The notes under the pieces were generated by a model, which saw nothing but the letters and a program-made list of their open reading frames with translations, was not told where the DNA came from and did no database searches. Source: Adiantum capillus-veneris (Eukaryota; Streptophyta; Polypodiopsida; Polypodiales; Pteridaceae). From it: 64,000 nt of DNA. The stretch covers positions 65,368,935 to 65,432,934 of the forward strand of contig CM043950.1 of assembly GCA_014529385.2 (NCBI GenBank), in the 5' to 3' direction. Both the position numbers and the translations under genes were made by a program. Shown here in pieces: positions 32,709 through 44,717 of the stretch. The stretch's first letter is position 1, and each line of letters opens with the position of its first letter.

Positions 32709-32764
<56 letters not shown>
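32709..32764 (+). repeat. (GA)n microsatellite
   Basis: About 56 bases of GA on the plus strand. Confidence 0.95.
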
Positions 32765-32769
<5 letters not shown>

Positions 32770-32871
32770 GAAACTCAGAAAAAGACAAAAACCGCAGCTC
32801 AGAAGAGCATTGCACAAGGTGACAACGGTGAAGGTCTTGCTGTCATTCAAAGCAAACCAAATATGCATGCG

Positions 32872-32924
32872 TATGAGAGAGAGAGAGAGACATAGAGAGG
32901 GAAGTAGATTAAGGGCAGGGAAAG

Positions 32925-32983
<59 letters not shown>
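32872..32983 (+). repeat. Interrupted (GA)n microsatellite
   Basis: A short GA tract at 32872-32890 and a longer one at 32931-32983, separated by purine-rich sequence. Confidence 0.9.
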
Positions 32984-32987
<4 letters not shown>

Positions 32988-33207
32988 TGTGTGTGCGCTA
33001 AAGATGAAATGGTATGTTATTTGGACCACTTCATAAGCCCAAAATGACCAGTGCCCATGACTTTGACCACTTTGCATAATGTAATGTGATTCTATTTTTA
33101 GCAAAATGGCATCCACGCACCATAATACCACTTTCTCACAAAGAGATAGACATATATGGGAGTAATCCAAGGGAGCAGAATGAGAGTCAAGACAGGGAAA
33201 GAAATAG

Positions 33208-33211
33208 AGAA

Positions 33212-33245
<34 letters not shown>

Positions 33246-33262
33246 AGAGAGAGAGAGAGAGA
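33208..33262 (+). repeat. (GA)n microsatellite
   Basis: A GA tract with one internal AGG interruption. Confidence 0.9.
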
Positions 33263-33421
33263 GTAGATAGATTGATTTACCATCCACAAAGGTCAGATAT
33301 AACCTATGGGACCATCACAAAAGCATTACATTGGCTTGTTGCTTCTGAGTGAAGCCTACATATCAATTAAGGAATGAGAGTCCGATCATCAAGGTAAAAA
33401 GAAGGAAGAAAGAAATAGGAC

Positions 33422-34082
33422 CTAAGGAGGGCTGGGTAGAGCCCTTTTAGGGGCTTGGAACTCTTGGATGATGGCTTTACCGCCCCGATATACTGCCCAT
33501 TTACCTCGCTTGCGAGCTTTGTGCATCTTCTTGAGCTAATTCTTTTTTATCTTCAGTTGACTTGTCGTCATCTCCTTGCTAATCCAAACCTTTGTCCCTT
33601 TGAGGAGTTGAGATTGCGATAGTAGATGCATCTTATCCTCTTTGTCCTTGAAAGTGAGAAGACAATGCTTGGGCGGCCTTGCCTATGTGTGTCGTCGATC
33701 CAAGAAACCGTTTCACATTTGATGTTGATTGGTTGAAGGACGTCATTGAGCTTGGTGATTGCTTCCTTGAGAGTGTCCTTGAAAGTGGTGCACCATGGCG
33801 AGGAATGCGAACCTTGAGGATGTTTTCTTCTTGGAGTCTTTGTTCGCGAAACTCCACTGTCACGTAAGTTTGTACTTTAGCAAAGTTGGTTGATTGGGCT
33901 TGAGTGACCTTCACTTCCACTTCTTTTACTTTGTCGGTGGTGAGATGGACCATGGAGTCAAAGCATGCCTCGATCTTGCTAAGGCGGGCTTTAAGGTCAT
34001 GATTCTCCTCCATAACTCCATTAAGGGCTGCTTGAAGCTGTACAATCTGAGTGAGCTTGCTAGGGGCTGCTAGGACTGCCAC
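33422..34082 (-). pseudogene. LINE ORF1-like nucleic-acid-binding protein remnant
   Basis: On the minus strand, Met at 34082 begins a frame with an N-terminal coiled coil (VQLQAALNGVMEENHDLKAR) and then VRIP. After a frameshift near 33800 the protein continues through a DVLQPINIKCETV stretch and GRPSIVF. After another shift it reads LLKGTKVWISKEMTTSQ and then ARKRGKWAVYRGGKAII, ending at TAG 33424-33422. A coiled coil followed by an RNA-binding fold and this KGT-x-VWI...KWAV-x-R-GK ending is the pattern of ORF1 proteins of L1-type LINEs. At least two frameshifts break it. No ORF2 follows on the minus strand. Confidence 0.55.
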
Positions 34083-34439
34083 AAAACTTGGTCAGACCCT
34101 TGCGGTGAGCTTTGGGGTATTTATCTTTGGGAGTATATGTTGCAATGTGACTAGGCTCTAGGCAAAGTGTCCTCAATAAACTTTGTCAATGCTCTGAAAG
34201 CTTTGCAATTAAAAGTTAAGGGTTTTGCAAAGGGCATGACGGGCAGGGCGGGGTCGAATGTGTCACAGTGACCAGAACCTCAACAGTGGGGCAACAAGGT
34301 GCGACGAGCAGAAACTGGGGCAAGCAGCAGCTCGACAGCAAGGTTGCTTGTGTGGCAATGAGCAAGGCAATGACCAGGAGATGGGGCAACATGGCGCGAC
34401 AGTTAATTGCAGCAGCAGGGTGAGCATCAGGCTTAACCA

Positions 34440-34466
34440 CCCCCCCCCCCCCCCCCCCCCCCCCCC
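34440..34466 (+). repeat. C27 homopolymer
   Basis: About 27 consecutive C. It can form an i-motif on this strand or a G-quadruplex on the other, and is prone to sequencing length error. Confidence 0.95.
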
Positions 34467-34536
34467 GAGCTGCCCTTCGTTCCAAGGGAGACTCATGCAG
34501 AGAGAGTAGAGGCTAGGGCACACACGCGCGTGCACG

Positions 34537-34539
34537 CAT

Positions 34540-34574
<35 letters not shown>
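34537..34574 (+). repeat. (CA)n microsatellite
   Basis: A CA tract ending 20 bases before the histone H3-like ATG. Confidence 0.95.
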
Positions 34575-34576
<2 letters not shown>

Positions 34577-34594
34577 CTATTGCCTTACAGGTAA

Positions 34595-35015
34595 ATGGCA
34601 AGAACAAATGCAACTGTGAGAAAGGCAGGCAAAGCTAGAGGTTTGAATGCTAAAGCAGGAGGAAGATCTGCTAGTAAAAAGAAGAGACCAGGAAAGCCCA
34701 TGAAAATCTTGAAAGATCAAGGATGAAGGGGATATAAAGACACATCAAGATGTTCAAGGAAATCAGGAAGGCTCATAAATATATTGAGCTTCTTATACCA
34801 AAGCCTCCATTCAAAAGACTAGTCAGATCAATATGCGAGGAGGCATGTTTTGGCACCATGAGGTGGAAACCTTTTGCGCTGCTGGCACTTCAAGAGGTAG
34901 CAGAAGATTTTTTGCTAGAATATTTCAATGATATAACAATTGTTGCAGCACACAGGGTACCATTATGGACAAGCACAGTGAAACCTTGAAAAGAGTAAGG
35001 TGGAGATATGATTAA
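34595..35015 (+). pseudogene. Histone H3 pseudogene with CENH3-like features
   Basis: ATG at 34595 starts MARTNATVRKAG, a basic tail like that of H3, which runs to a TGA at about 34722. The histone fold resumes in another frame at about 34750 with KEIRKAHKYIELLIPKPPF, then RLVRSIC, LLALQEVAEDFLLEYFND and AAHR. After a second frameshift near 34955 comes GTIMDKHSETLKRVRW, matching the VTIM...LARRIRG end, with a stop at 35013-35015. Loop 1 is one residue longer than in canonical H3 and contains RW. ELLIP, VRSI and AED replace the usual ELLIR, VREI and AEA. These are changes associated with centromeric H3 (CENH3). There are no introns, so a processed copy is likely. It is non-functional. Confidence 0.7.
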
Positions 35016-36684
35016 CTGCTCCAGCCCAATGAATTTATAGACAATAAAATGAAGGAAATTTTGCTTATTCCTCCATCAAGGCCACATGCAGACGTGAAGA
35101 TTGTAGAAGTCACCCACAATGTGAATACCAGGGCCAGAGCTGAGTAGGAAAATCGTTGTGCAAAGGAGATGAATAACTAAAAGAGAAGGAAAAAGCAGCA
35201 AATGCTATAGAAGAAGAGATTAAAAGCTACCACATTGTTATACATGAAATCGATGTCAGCAACAACAAAATTTTATCATCTACGGAGGAAGGATTAATAG
35301 TAGATATATAGCTAGAAGATGGTATAAGAAGACTTGCATTAGATTCTATGGATATCAATATATATTACGAGATCCAGATGCTCAAATCACAGATTCAATT
35401 TTCTATATCATCCTGACGTAAGATGCTTTCAACATACGCACTAGGTCATTCACCATCTAAGGATCATTTCTCCCCGACAGCTGCACCAATGTTAGCAGTC
35501 GTCGCGACGGAGGATTGAAGCAGTGTGTTGGGTTTGGTATTTCCAGGTTGGTGATGCTTTACTAGTCATCAAGCAATTGCTAGGCCAATGGTAGGTAAGC
35601 AAAAAATAGAATAATAAGCCCCTGGCTTCAATGACCATCTCAACCATGGGAGCCGTTGATATACGTGTCGTGCACGCTTACACTGGCATGGATACATCAC
35701 AGTGCGATGTTGCATAAACTATGAGCTTATATCCACATAGTGCCAAGGATGTGTGTCATATCATTGATCTGGAGTCGATCGATAATATCTTGGCCCATAA
35801 GAGAAGCCGTGCTTCACATGAAGACAGGCAAAGCACTTTTCTTTGTACAGTGGCTTCTTATGGAGTCTACCCAAGCACTTTGCCTTGCACAGTAAAGAGA
35901 TCTTGTCGAAAATGAAAAGTAAAACATAAGACAAAAGCAAACATAACTTGAAATTGACTAACCTTGTCGCTCACATGTGGCACTGCTCGAGGGAGGTAGC
36001 ATATGTATCATTTACACCCTCACGTTATTGAAAAAATCGGTAGACATCTTGGCAAGCTCCCCCAAGTTTGTGTGCTATTCGCCTATTCCAAACTGTGGAA
36101 ACTGCTATGCCAATGTCGAAAGGGAAGCCTTGTTGCACGTAACTACTAATGCAATTCTAGAGTTCATAGCTAACACATACTCTTGCTAATGTATAATGTT
36201 ATAGCAAAAGAAAGTCGACCTTGTCAAGCATTCACAAATAATCGACCTTGTCGAGTTGTAAGTAATGGTTGGTCTTATTGAGGGACATGTTCTTCCTGTA
36301 TCAAGGCTACTTCTGTCCATGTCGATCTCCATGAGATGCTCAAACACTACCATGCCCTGACCTTTGCCAAGCATGGGAAGAAGCATTGCTTGTAAATGAG
36401 AACATTGCTCATCACTCAAGGCGTGCTTGACTGTGAGTGGTTGTTGCTCACCGTGTATTTAGAAAAACAAAAACGTCATGCATTTGGTAATGCTCACAAG
36501 CCTTGCTTGTGCCGTAAGTATTGAAATTGCACGAGCATGGAAAAGAAAAATTTCACGGCAACATACATACTTGGTAAAGTATCGCATCAATTTTCCTAAT
36601 AATGTTTGCCTTACATGCCGTAAGGCCTTGCCTATACCGCTATGCAACCTGCCTTGCCGGCTTTGTCGGAACACTGTGACAGTT
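35016..36684. other. Intergenic host side of the copia insertion
   Basis: No gene is supported. The last part (about 36200-36680) is rich in TTGTCGA- and CCTTGCC-type words that also occur right of the copia element, consistent with one sequence split by the insertion. Confidence 0.4.
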
Positions 36685-36689
36685 GTCCT
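36685..36689 (+). other. Target-site duplication GTCCT, left copy
   Basis: GTCCT directly precedes the left LTR and is repeated at 41869-41873. Confidence 0.92.
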
Positions 36690-36916
36690 TGTTACCATAT
36701 ACATGTGGTAGTGATGTGTGTGAACACACTAGGACCGCCGGGGCATTTTTTCCCTCTTTAGGAGGTTTTTCCCCCCGTGCATTGTATATACGCCCATCAC
36801 TCTAGGGCTATCTATCTTTCCATTGCACACTAACTAACACACTCTCTATTGTGTGCCTCAAGCTTCCTTCGTCTTCTCCAAGCTGTGTGTGTTTCTCTTC
36901 AACCCTAATTCCAACA
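36690..36916 (+). repeat. Left LTR of the copia element
   Basis: 227 bp, TGTTACCATATACATG...TTCCAACA. It contains a GTATATA box near 36785 that probably serves as the promoter. Confidence 0.95.
36784..36790 (+). promoter_or_regulatory. TATA-like box in the copia LTR
   Basis: GTATATA sits about 95 bases into the LTR and is conserved in the right LTR. This is the usual position for the LTR promoter. Confidence 0.45.
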
Positions 36917-36918
36917 AT

Positions 36919-36930
36919 TGGTATCAGAGC
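36919..36930 (+). other. Primer-binding site (initiator tRNA-Met type)
   Basis: TGGTATCAGAGC begins two bases after the LTR end. Confidence 0.92.
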
Positions 36931-37279
36931 AAGTCACGTCCTCCCAGGCTTAGTCGCCAGCTGCTCAAGCACACGCCTGCTCACTTTCTTCGATTTCAGT
37001 GAGTTTTGGCGTGCGTTCGCAGGTCGACAAAAATTTTGGGTTGGCTCATAGAGCTCAGTCTGCTCATAATTTTGATTTGGGCTCATTTCGGCCTCCGTTT
37101 CCACTACATGCAGTACTGCACATGCTATTTCGTCATTTTGTGCATAATTTCTGTCAGTGCCGTTTTTCTGCATTACAGGTGCCTTATAGTCTTCTATGGT
37201 TTGTGCTATATAGCACAGGTTGTTCCCGCTCCGTTTCTCCTATTTTCGGGCAGTTTTCACATCAGGTGCAGCATTTACC

Positions 37280-40200
37280 ATGGCTGACAACAACAACACA
37301 GATGTGTTCAAGATGTTTGCTGCTGAGGACAGGTTGGATGGGGACAACTACCCTATGTGGGCTTATATGATGCAACATGTTCTTGTGTCAAAGGGTGTCT
37401 GGAACATTGTGCAGGGCATTGATGTACGTCCTGGTTCTGATGATGTAGGCGATGTTGAGGATGTTGCAGGTCTTGCTGCAAGGATTGCAGCTGTTAGAGT
37501 TGTTTTGCCTACGATAGAACAAACTCGTTGGGATGTTAAGGATGCGCAGGCTCATGCATTGATTGCGTTGTCTGTGAAGCGCACCATTGTTCCTCACATC
37601 CGTTTAGCAAAATTTGCAAAACAGGCTTGGGATATTTTAGCAGGTCTTTATGCAAGCCGCAATGAGGCTAAAATTGCTTTACTGCGTAAAGAGCTAGAGT
37701 CGAAGATTATGCATGAGGAAGATGATATGGACACTTTCCTTGCTAGTTTCAAGGATATCAATGAGCAGCTTATTTCTGCAGGTGAATTCATTTCAGACAG
37801 TTCCCTTGTGCAGACTGTTCTTGATGCCTTACCACATTCCTACCAGACTTTTGCTAGTACTTGGAGACTGATGACCCAAGGAAATCCTGAAGTTGTCAAG
37901 TTTGATGCATTATGCACATTGCTGTTGCAAGAGTCACTTTCTAGAAAAAACAGGACTAGGCAGCGTGCATTTGAACAGGCTTTTATTGCTTCTCAAAGAA
38001 AGGGTGGTAACAGTACTGCAGCCACTTCTTATGGTTCTGCTACGAGTGGCAAAAATTCTGTTCCTAATGCTTCTGCTGGCAGTACTTCGTCTGGCAATTC
38101 TGGTGATAAGGCCAAAAAGAAGATGCGTTGCCATTATTGTAAAGCCAATGATCACTTGATCAAGTTGTGTCCTAAGTTGAAGGCCAAAGAGGCTAAGAAG
38201 AAAGAGGGTGGTTCCACTGCAAATGCTGGTTCCACTACAAATGCAGCCATTGTTGAGTCTTCTGTGAAAGGAGACTGTGTTGCTGATGTTGATGCAGAAT
38301 GGGCTTTTAGTGCAGAGTGCACTTACAATCCTGTTGTCCATGCTGCATGCTTCTCAGTTGCTGCAGATTCACATGTGTGGTATTTCGACAGTGGTGCTAC
38401 AAAGCACATTACCTCACATCGTGAATTGCTTACCTCTCTCGAGTGTGTCCCTCATGGGAATTCAGTCACTTGTGCCAACAACGCCTCTTATCCAGTTCAG
38501 GGAGTTGGAAAGATTGTGCTCACTGCTGCTAATGGCAGTTCCTTCACACTTGTTGATGCACTTTATGTACCTGGGATCAAGAAGAATCTCTTGTCTGTAT
38601 CCGCACTTGCTAGGCTTGGACTTGTAGTCAAATTTGTGGATGACAGATGTACAGTTCATGATCTCAGTTTTGGTGATGAAATTGTTGCATTTGGGCTTTT
38701 GTGCTGTGGGCTGTATAAGCTCACTTTGTATGACAAGTGTGGACAAAATTTTGCAAATGCTGTTGCAGATTCAAGGGCTATTTCAGATGCAAAACTTTGG
38801 CATGCATGTTTTGGTCATTTGAATTTTGTCAGTTTGCTGCGTTTGCAGAAATCTGATATGGTTGCTTCTTTGCCGCCTCTTGAAGCACCTGTCAAACATG
38901 TTTGTGAAGGTTGTATTTTGGGTAAGATGCGGCGTTCTAAATTTCCAAAGGATGGTTCAGTTCGGGCCACATGCAGGTTGCAACTTGTGCATAATGATGT
39001 TTGTGGGCCCATGCAAACTCCATCCTTGGGCAATTACCTGTACTTCGTGACTTTCATAGATGATAACTCCAGGCATGCATGGGTATTTCTGCTTAAAGCG
39101 AAGTCCGAAGTTTTTATGTGCTTCAAACAATTTCTGGCTATGGCTGAAAATGTCTCGAAATGTACTATGGGCACCCTCCGTTCCAATCGAGGGGGGGAGT
39201 ATATGTCTCATGAATTTAATGCATTTCTGGCTAGTCTTGGGATAAAACACCAATGTACAGTGCCTTATACACCTCAGCAAAATGGTGTTGCTGAGAGGAA
39301 AAACAGGTCACTGACGGAAATGGCACGATGTATGGTCAAAAGTCAAGCTTTGCCGCATTCTTTTTGGCTTGAGGCCATTATGTGTGCCACTTATGTACTT
39401 AACAGGTGTCCTAGGAAAGCTTTGCAGTCTATTACTCCATATGAAGCATGGCATGATAGAAAGCCTTCTATTGAGCACATGCGTGTTTTTGGCTGTTTGG
39501 CATATGCTTTGGTGCCACAAGTGCAGCGCAGAAAATTGGATGATAAGGTTGTCAAATGTATTTTTGTTGGTTATAGTGCTAAAGGCAAAGGTTACAGGTT
39601 GTATCATCCGCAAACAAAACGTATTCTGGTTTCACGGGATGTAGTGTTTGTGGAAGATTCTGTTCAGCCCTTGTTGTCATGTACTAGAGACAGTAATGTA
39701 AGCTCACAGGACATTTATGACACTTTGTTGCCTCTTTTCAGTGGTGGAAATACAAATGTAAGTTCCAATGAGGCAAATGTACAGCCTATGGGGGTTTCTG
39801 AAAATGTTCTAGATCAACCTATTACTGATGCAGATGTACATGATGTACTTGATGAGGAAAGGGCTGAAAATGAGCAGGCTAGAGGTATGCCAAAATGGCT
39901 GGTGCACACTTTGCGTGACAGTAAATTGGATGCACCTTTGTCTAGTCGTACTCGTTCAGGCTCTCGCCATGCATCTTATACATCAGATTGTTATGCTTTG
40001 GCCGTGTCTAGCTTACATGATGTTGAGGAGCCTCTGACTTTTGATGAAGCACAAAATTCAGAAAATTGGATGGCTGCCATGCAATCACAATATGATGCAC
40101 TTATAGAGAATGACACGTGGACTTTATGTGACTTGCCTCCTGGCAAAAAGGCCATTGGTACGAAGTGGGTTTACAAGTTGAAACGCAAGCCGGATGGTGA

Positions 40201-41566
40201 GATCGATCGCCATAAGGCTCGACTTGTTGCAAAGGGTTATGCACAGCAAAAAGGCATAGATTATGAAGAGACTTTTGCTCCCACTTGTCGTATGACTACT
40301 GTGCGTTTTCTATGTGCATTGCCAGCTCATTTTGGTTGGGATGTACATCAATCAGACATTGTTACTGCTTTCTTGAATGGTGACATATTTGAGGAAGTTT
40401 ATGTAACGCAGCCTCGCGGTTTTGTCATAAAAGGACAAGAGGACAAAGTGTGCAAATGTAACAAGGCTTTGTATGGGTTGAAGCAATCTCCTCGTGCTTG
40501 GTATGAGAAAGCTGACACTCATTTGGTCAAACAAGGCTTTCGTAACAGTCCAACAGAAAGCACATTGTATGTAAAGCGTGAGGGTGATGTACTTCTCATT
40601 GTGGTTCTTTATGTTGATGATTTGCTGATCACTGGACCAAATGAGAGACATATTGCTGAATTTAAGGCTGATTTGAATGCTACTTTCAAGATGAACGATT
40701 TGGGGTTGTTGCATCATTATTTGGGTATACAGTTTAAGCAGTGTGATGGTGGTATTGCCTTGTGTTAGAAAAGTTACATAGAGACATTGCTATGTAAGTT
40801 TGGACTTGAGGATTGCAAACCTATTGCCACTCCCATGGAAACAGGTTTGAAGTTGAGTCTACATGATGCTGGTGATCCTGCCGATGTCACTCTTTATCAA
40901 ACTGCTATTGGCTGCCTCATTTATGTATGCAACACGAGGCCGGATATTCAGTTTGCAGTCTCACGGGTCAACATATTTATACATAGCCCAGGGTCTAAGC
41001 ATTGGCAGGCTGTCAAGAGGATTTTCCGCTACCTTAGTGGCACTTTACATCTTGGCTTGTTTTATCCCAAGGGAGGATCATTGCCGCCAGACTTACACGC
41101 TTTTTCGGACTCAGATTGGGCTGGTTGTTTTGACACGCGAGTGTCCACAAGTGGTTTTTATTTCATGCTTGGCAGTTCATGTATATCATGGTTGAGCAAG
41201 AAGCAACCTACTGTGGCCACTTCGAGTTGTGAGGTTGAGTACAGGGCAGTCTTCACAGCTACGGTTGAGTGTGTATGGCTAAGACGCCTTATGGCTGATT
41301 TGGGTGTTGGACAGGACACTGCCAACACTATCTACACTGACAGTCAGAGTGCATTGGCAGTTGCGAGGAATCCAGTTTTTCATGCTCGCACAAAGCACAT
41401 TGAGGTGCATGACCACTATGTCAGGGAGAGGCTCTCAGCAGGAGAGATCAACTTGGCTTATGTGCCAACACAGGACAACCTTGCAGATCTTTTCCCAAAG
41501 GCATTGTCTCGCGAGAAGCTTGAAGCTTTCCGCAAAGCTTTGGGCTTACTCCCCTTTGTGGACTGA
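37280..41566 (+). pseudogene. copia gag-pol polyprotein, one stop codon
   Basis: Translation probably starts at ATG 37280 (MADNNNTD), since copia Gag usually begins this way; the frame is open slightly upstream. About 1428 codons are in one frame, broken only by TAG at 40766-40768 (codon 1163). Domains: Gag; a C-x2-C-x4-H-x4-C knuckle at about residues 283-296; protease DSGA at about 370; GAG-pre-integrase (HACFGHLN) at about 510; integrase core with Asp near 571, RSNRGGEY at 634-641 and Glu 672; reverse transcriptase with YVDDL at about 1111; RNase H (SDSDWAG) after the stop. Residue 636 is Asn where the DD35E core has Asp. The stop removes RNase H and the Asn should inactivate integrase, so the element is not autonomous. 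Confidence 0.9.
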
Positions 41567-41630
41567 TCCTGTCCTCAGGGCATGGCACTTCCCTTTACTC
41601 ATGTGCCAGCTCTCGTTCACCGCATCACTT

Positions 41631-41641
41631 CATGGGGGATT
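41631..41641 (+). other. Polypurine tract of the copia element
   Basis: A GGGGGATT-type purine run directly upstream of the right LTR. Confidence 0.7.
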
Positions 41642-41868
41642 TGTTACCATATACATGTGGTAGTGATGTGTGTGAACACACTAGGACCGTCGGGGCATTT
41701 TTTCCCTCTTTAGGAGGTTTTTCCCCCCGTGCGTTGTATATACGCCCATCACTCTAGGGCTATCTATCTTTCCATTGCACACTAAGTAACACACTCTCTA
41801 TTGTGTGCCTTGAGCTTCCTTCGTCTTCTCCAAGCTGTGTGTGTTTCTCTGCAACCCTAATTCCAACA
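41642..41868 (+). repeat. Right LTR of the copia element
   Basis: 227 bp, the partner of 36690-36916, followed by GTCCT at 41869-41873. Confidence 0.95.
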
Positions 41869-41873
41869 GTCCT
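41869..41873 (+). other. Target-site duplication GTCCT, right copy
   Basis: Matches 36685-36689 exactly. Confidence 0.92.
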
Positions 41874-41984
41874 TGACAAACATCCTTTGGAACAAACTCC
41901 CCTTCCACCATGAGTCATGGCCTTGAAGCTTGCTTTTACTAATGAAAATGTTTACTGCAAAATAAACTCAGAAGCAAGTTAGCT

Positions 41985-42095
41985 TGCAATAAATCTATGT
42001 ATCGATGACCTTGTCGACCCACTGAGGTTAGTAACAAGCTTTAAATAAATCTGCATATTGAGGACCTTGTCGACCCACTGAGGATACCGTACTAT
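41985..42095 (+). repeat. Short tandem duplication with GACCTTGTCGACCCACTGAG
   Basis: Two copies of a unit of about 55-60 bp share AATAAATCTGCATAT-like and GACCTTGTCGACCCACTGAG sequences. Related TTGTCGA words occur left of the copia insertion. Confidence 0.75.
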
Positions 42096-42950
42096 TTACC
42101 TTGCTTTCCTTGAATCTAGAAGCCGATAGATCGACAACCTTTTGCATGTCGATGGTTCTTAATGACCCCTTCCTTGCCTTGCATGGCTCGACAGAGTCAA
42201 ATTTGCAACAGCTTGTCGCATGCCTTGCCTGCTATACCAAGATCCTTGACGAAAAGCATATCAATTATCAACAAAGAATCAACCTACGGTTTGAAATTAT
42301 CATAAAGCTAGAAAACCAAAAAAGCATGAAACACATTTCAAACCTGTACCGGTCGAGTCCCCCATGGTTCGTAAACCAGCTTATCCTTGGCAGACTCTAT
42401 TTGTTTTATGAACATTTCGCATGCTGCATCTCTCAAAAACTTCACCTTGTAGCCCTATGGCCTATCTGCATCCATAGCTGTGCACATGCCAGGGTGTGCT
42501 AATACTGTGACTGTTGGGTGTGTGCCTGGGGTGGGCATGCACCCTTAGAACCTTAAAAATTGGCCACCCTGTGACCATGGGCGGCCCCCAAGTGTAAAAA
42601 GAAGAAGTAAAACGATGGCGGTGGCCTGCTGTAGAGTAGCGCAAGGAAGAAGAAACAACACCATGTGCTGTGTTGCTCGTTTTGACACGTCACAGGGTCA
42701 AGAGTCTCTCCCCTTGGAGCCACGGCCCTGCTGAACCCACCTGTGCAAGATTTCGACCAGGTCAAAAATTGAATCTCTCCCGCTCCAAGAGCGCCTGCAC
42801 ATGGCCGCTACAAAATTCTGCTCGACCCGACCGCCTGCTTAGCCTCCTTGCACACCATGGTTGCATGATCACGCGAGACATGCACGTCCTGTTCCTCAAG
42901 AAGTTGGAAAAGAGAGAAGAATTCGAAGAGGTGGAGGCCATGCTTCATGC
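42096..42950. other. Intergenic, nothing recognised
   Basis: No domain-bearing frame or terminal repeat was seen. Confidence 0.4.
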
Positions 42951-42952
42951 TG

Positions 42953-43020
<68 letters not shown>
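42951..43020 (+). repeat. (GATA)n-(GA)n compound microsatellite
   Basis: A few GATA units run into about 50 bases of GA. Confidence 0.95.
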
Positions 43021-43022
<2 letters not shown>

Positions 43023-43179
43023 CTTCCCCCTCCTCCATAGCTATGATACCAGTGAAAGGCCGAGGGGAGACTGAACCCTGGATCCTCCTCCCAGCCAACC
43101 TATTATAGAAGAGCCCATGGCCCTTTGCCCTAAACGGATCCCCTATCCACACCTTCAATCCGGCTCTTGGCCTAAGTCC

Positions 43180-44223
43180 TTAACTCCCCTAGGTCGGGCC
43201 CTGCCCTCTAGCCTTTGGCCTGACACCTCCTCGTTGACCTGCTGCCTTTTCTTCTGAATGGAGAAAGGGTTTGGCAATAGTGTGTGCTTCAGGTGAAACT
43301 TCCTGAAAAGGATAGAGTTCAGTAATCCGAGTCCCCTTATAATGTGAGAGAGATGCACATAACATTACATACGTGAAAATTGTAGAATATCCTTTATTTG
43401 AAATACTAGCTTCATCCCAAATAGACTAAACATCCCGTGTAGGAAGCTGATTCTCTTTTAGATTATTGTCAAGCTGTTTGGCAAAGATTTTGCCATAGCA
43501 CTTGTCGTCCAATAGCCCAATAACATTTTTTCGATTCAATATGAGGTTGTATGGAGCATATGAAGTGGGTGCGTTGCACTCGACATCCTATTGGGGGTGA
43601 AGCAATGATCTAGGCAAGTAAGTCAAGAGCAAGATACAAGACAAAGAGCATATGAATTAGATGAACTTACTTGATGGCCAGGGCTCTTTTCTTAATTCCC
43701 CCATAGCCAACCTTTAGATGGTCGATGTCCAGTAGTCTTCTTTTTCGTTGTTTTGGACCCAACGTAGTTTCTTTTTCTCTAAGTTTTTGTGTAAGCTTCG
43801 TGATGATGTCGTTGTTGCCTTTGAGTTGTTGAGCACAGTGCTCTACAATTTCTTTCAAGCGAAGATTTTCTTTTTCCAAAGTGTATGCAAAATATCATTA
43901 TGTGCAGCCAAGTGCTTGGTATACTCGTACAGACCGTTATGGCCATCTCCCACATAGTTCAACAATGAAATTATGTCCTTGAAATGTGGAGTTGAGTTTG
44001 TGATGGGATGCTTAGGATACATTCTACCATCGACCCAAAGGTCCACACTTTTCTTGCCTTATGTCCTAAAATTCAAAAAGAAATTCTTTTTTGAAGCTTC
44101 AAAAATAGTGTGTTGCTTGTTTTTCTTGCTGAGAGGCTCATATTCTCGTGGGAGCTCTATATGAAAATGATACACGTCTCTTTGATTCCTGGTAGAACTT
44201 CTACGAGGAGACAATGGCAACAT
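43180..44223 (-). pseudogene. Decayed intron-bearing gene, unknown repeat-borne family, copy 2
   Basis: Minus strand. Exon 1 runs from ATG 44223 to 43671 and contains a stop after FLNFRT and a frameshift near 43870. Intron 1 is 43670-43588 (GTAAGT...AATAG), exon 2 is 43587-43373 with one stop, intron 2 is 43372-43303 (GTATGT...TTTCAG), and exon 3 starts at 43302 and becomes unreadable near 43180. It parallels copy 1 at 24074: both have YH-x-H...YEPL, LW...YP-x-x-P-x-TN, VGD-x-x-NGL-x-x-Y, a basic RKRRL or RKKRL helix followed by LKVG-x-G-x-IKKR, then GYSTI and LLP...S. The intron 1 position and phase agree. No known domain was recognised. Confidence 0.5.
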
Positions 44224-44561
44224 CAAAACGATTAGTAGAACGAGGAGAGGCCAAAAGCAGGCGAGAATGACGGAAACTTGAAAGGGGTGGACAAAAGACA
44301 TTCGTGGTAGGTCTTAGTTTTGAAAAAAGCAGAAGATTGAGATATTTGGCATTCAATTTTGAGCCGTCGTGGTTATCATTAAATGAACACATTTTAAATT
44401 TTTTTATTAAACGTACCCTGCAATATGTGTGGTTTTAGGATATTTGGAAAACAAATATGGACAACGAAAATAGAGACTTTCTATTATCTCTCTCTATGTT
44501 GACATGGCATTTCTTACAAGGCCCAAAATTGAGTCCAAACTTTCCCTAATTCCCCATAAAC

Positions 44562-44690
44562 TTGCACATTCTGAATCCAATTCCTGCCAATTCAATCAAG
44601 ATTAATAAAGTTGTGCTCAAAGAGCTTGAAAGACTAGAAATGAATGCAAAATGGGAATGTTTATGTCCACTGTCTTTCACATTCAAAAAA
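44562..44690 (+). pseudogene. Helitron helicase C-terminus and start of endonuclease, left fragment
   Basis: The frame reads LHILNPIPANSIKIN, then VLKELERLE, then W-x-C up to 44690. An IK-x-N...E-x-x-RL ending after the helicase, leading into an endonuclease, is seen in Helitron-type replication proteins that carry an apurinic-like endonuclease. The CACTA element interrupts the sequence here and the endonuclease continues at 52401. Only a short piece of helicase remains. Confidence 0.42.
44688..44690 (+). other. Target-site duplication AAA, left copy
   Basis: AAA precedes the left end of the CACTA element and AAA follows the right end at 52398-52400. The 3-bp length is the rule for CACTA elements; because the site is an A-run, the match alone is weak. 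Confidence 0.7.
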
Positions 44691-44702
44691 TACTACAAGA
44701 GG
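44691..44702 (+). repeat. CACTA terminal inverted repeat, left
   Basis: TACTACAAGAGG; the first base differs from the canonical C at the right end (52386-52397, read on minus as CACTACAAGAGG). Confidence 0.88.
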
Positions 44703-44717
44703 TTGTGTGCTCTTGTG

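Larger units (their letters stand above)
36690..41868 (+). mobile_element. Ty1/copia LTR retrotransposon, full length
   Basis: Two 227-bp LTRs (36690-36916 and 41642-41868) begin TGTTACC and end CCAACA, bordered by a GTCCT duplication. A primer site TGGTATCAGAGC follows the left LTR and a GGGGGATT purine tract precedes the right one. One long polyprotein frame has the copia order protease, integrase, reverse transcriptase, RNase H. The LTRs differ at about six positions by eye (about 2.6 percent), so the insertion is moderately recent. Confidence 0.95.
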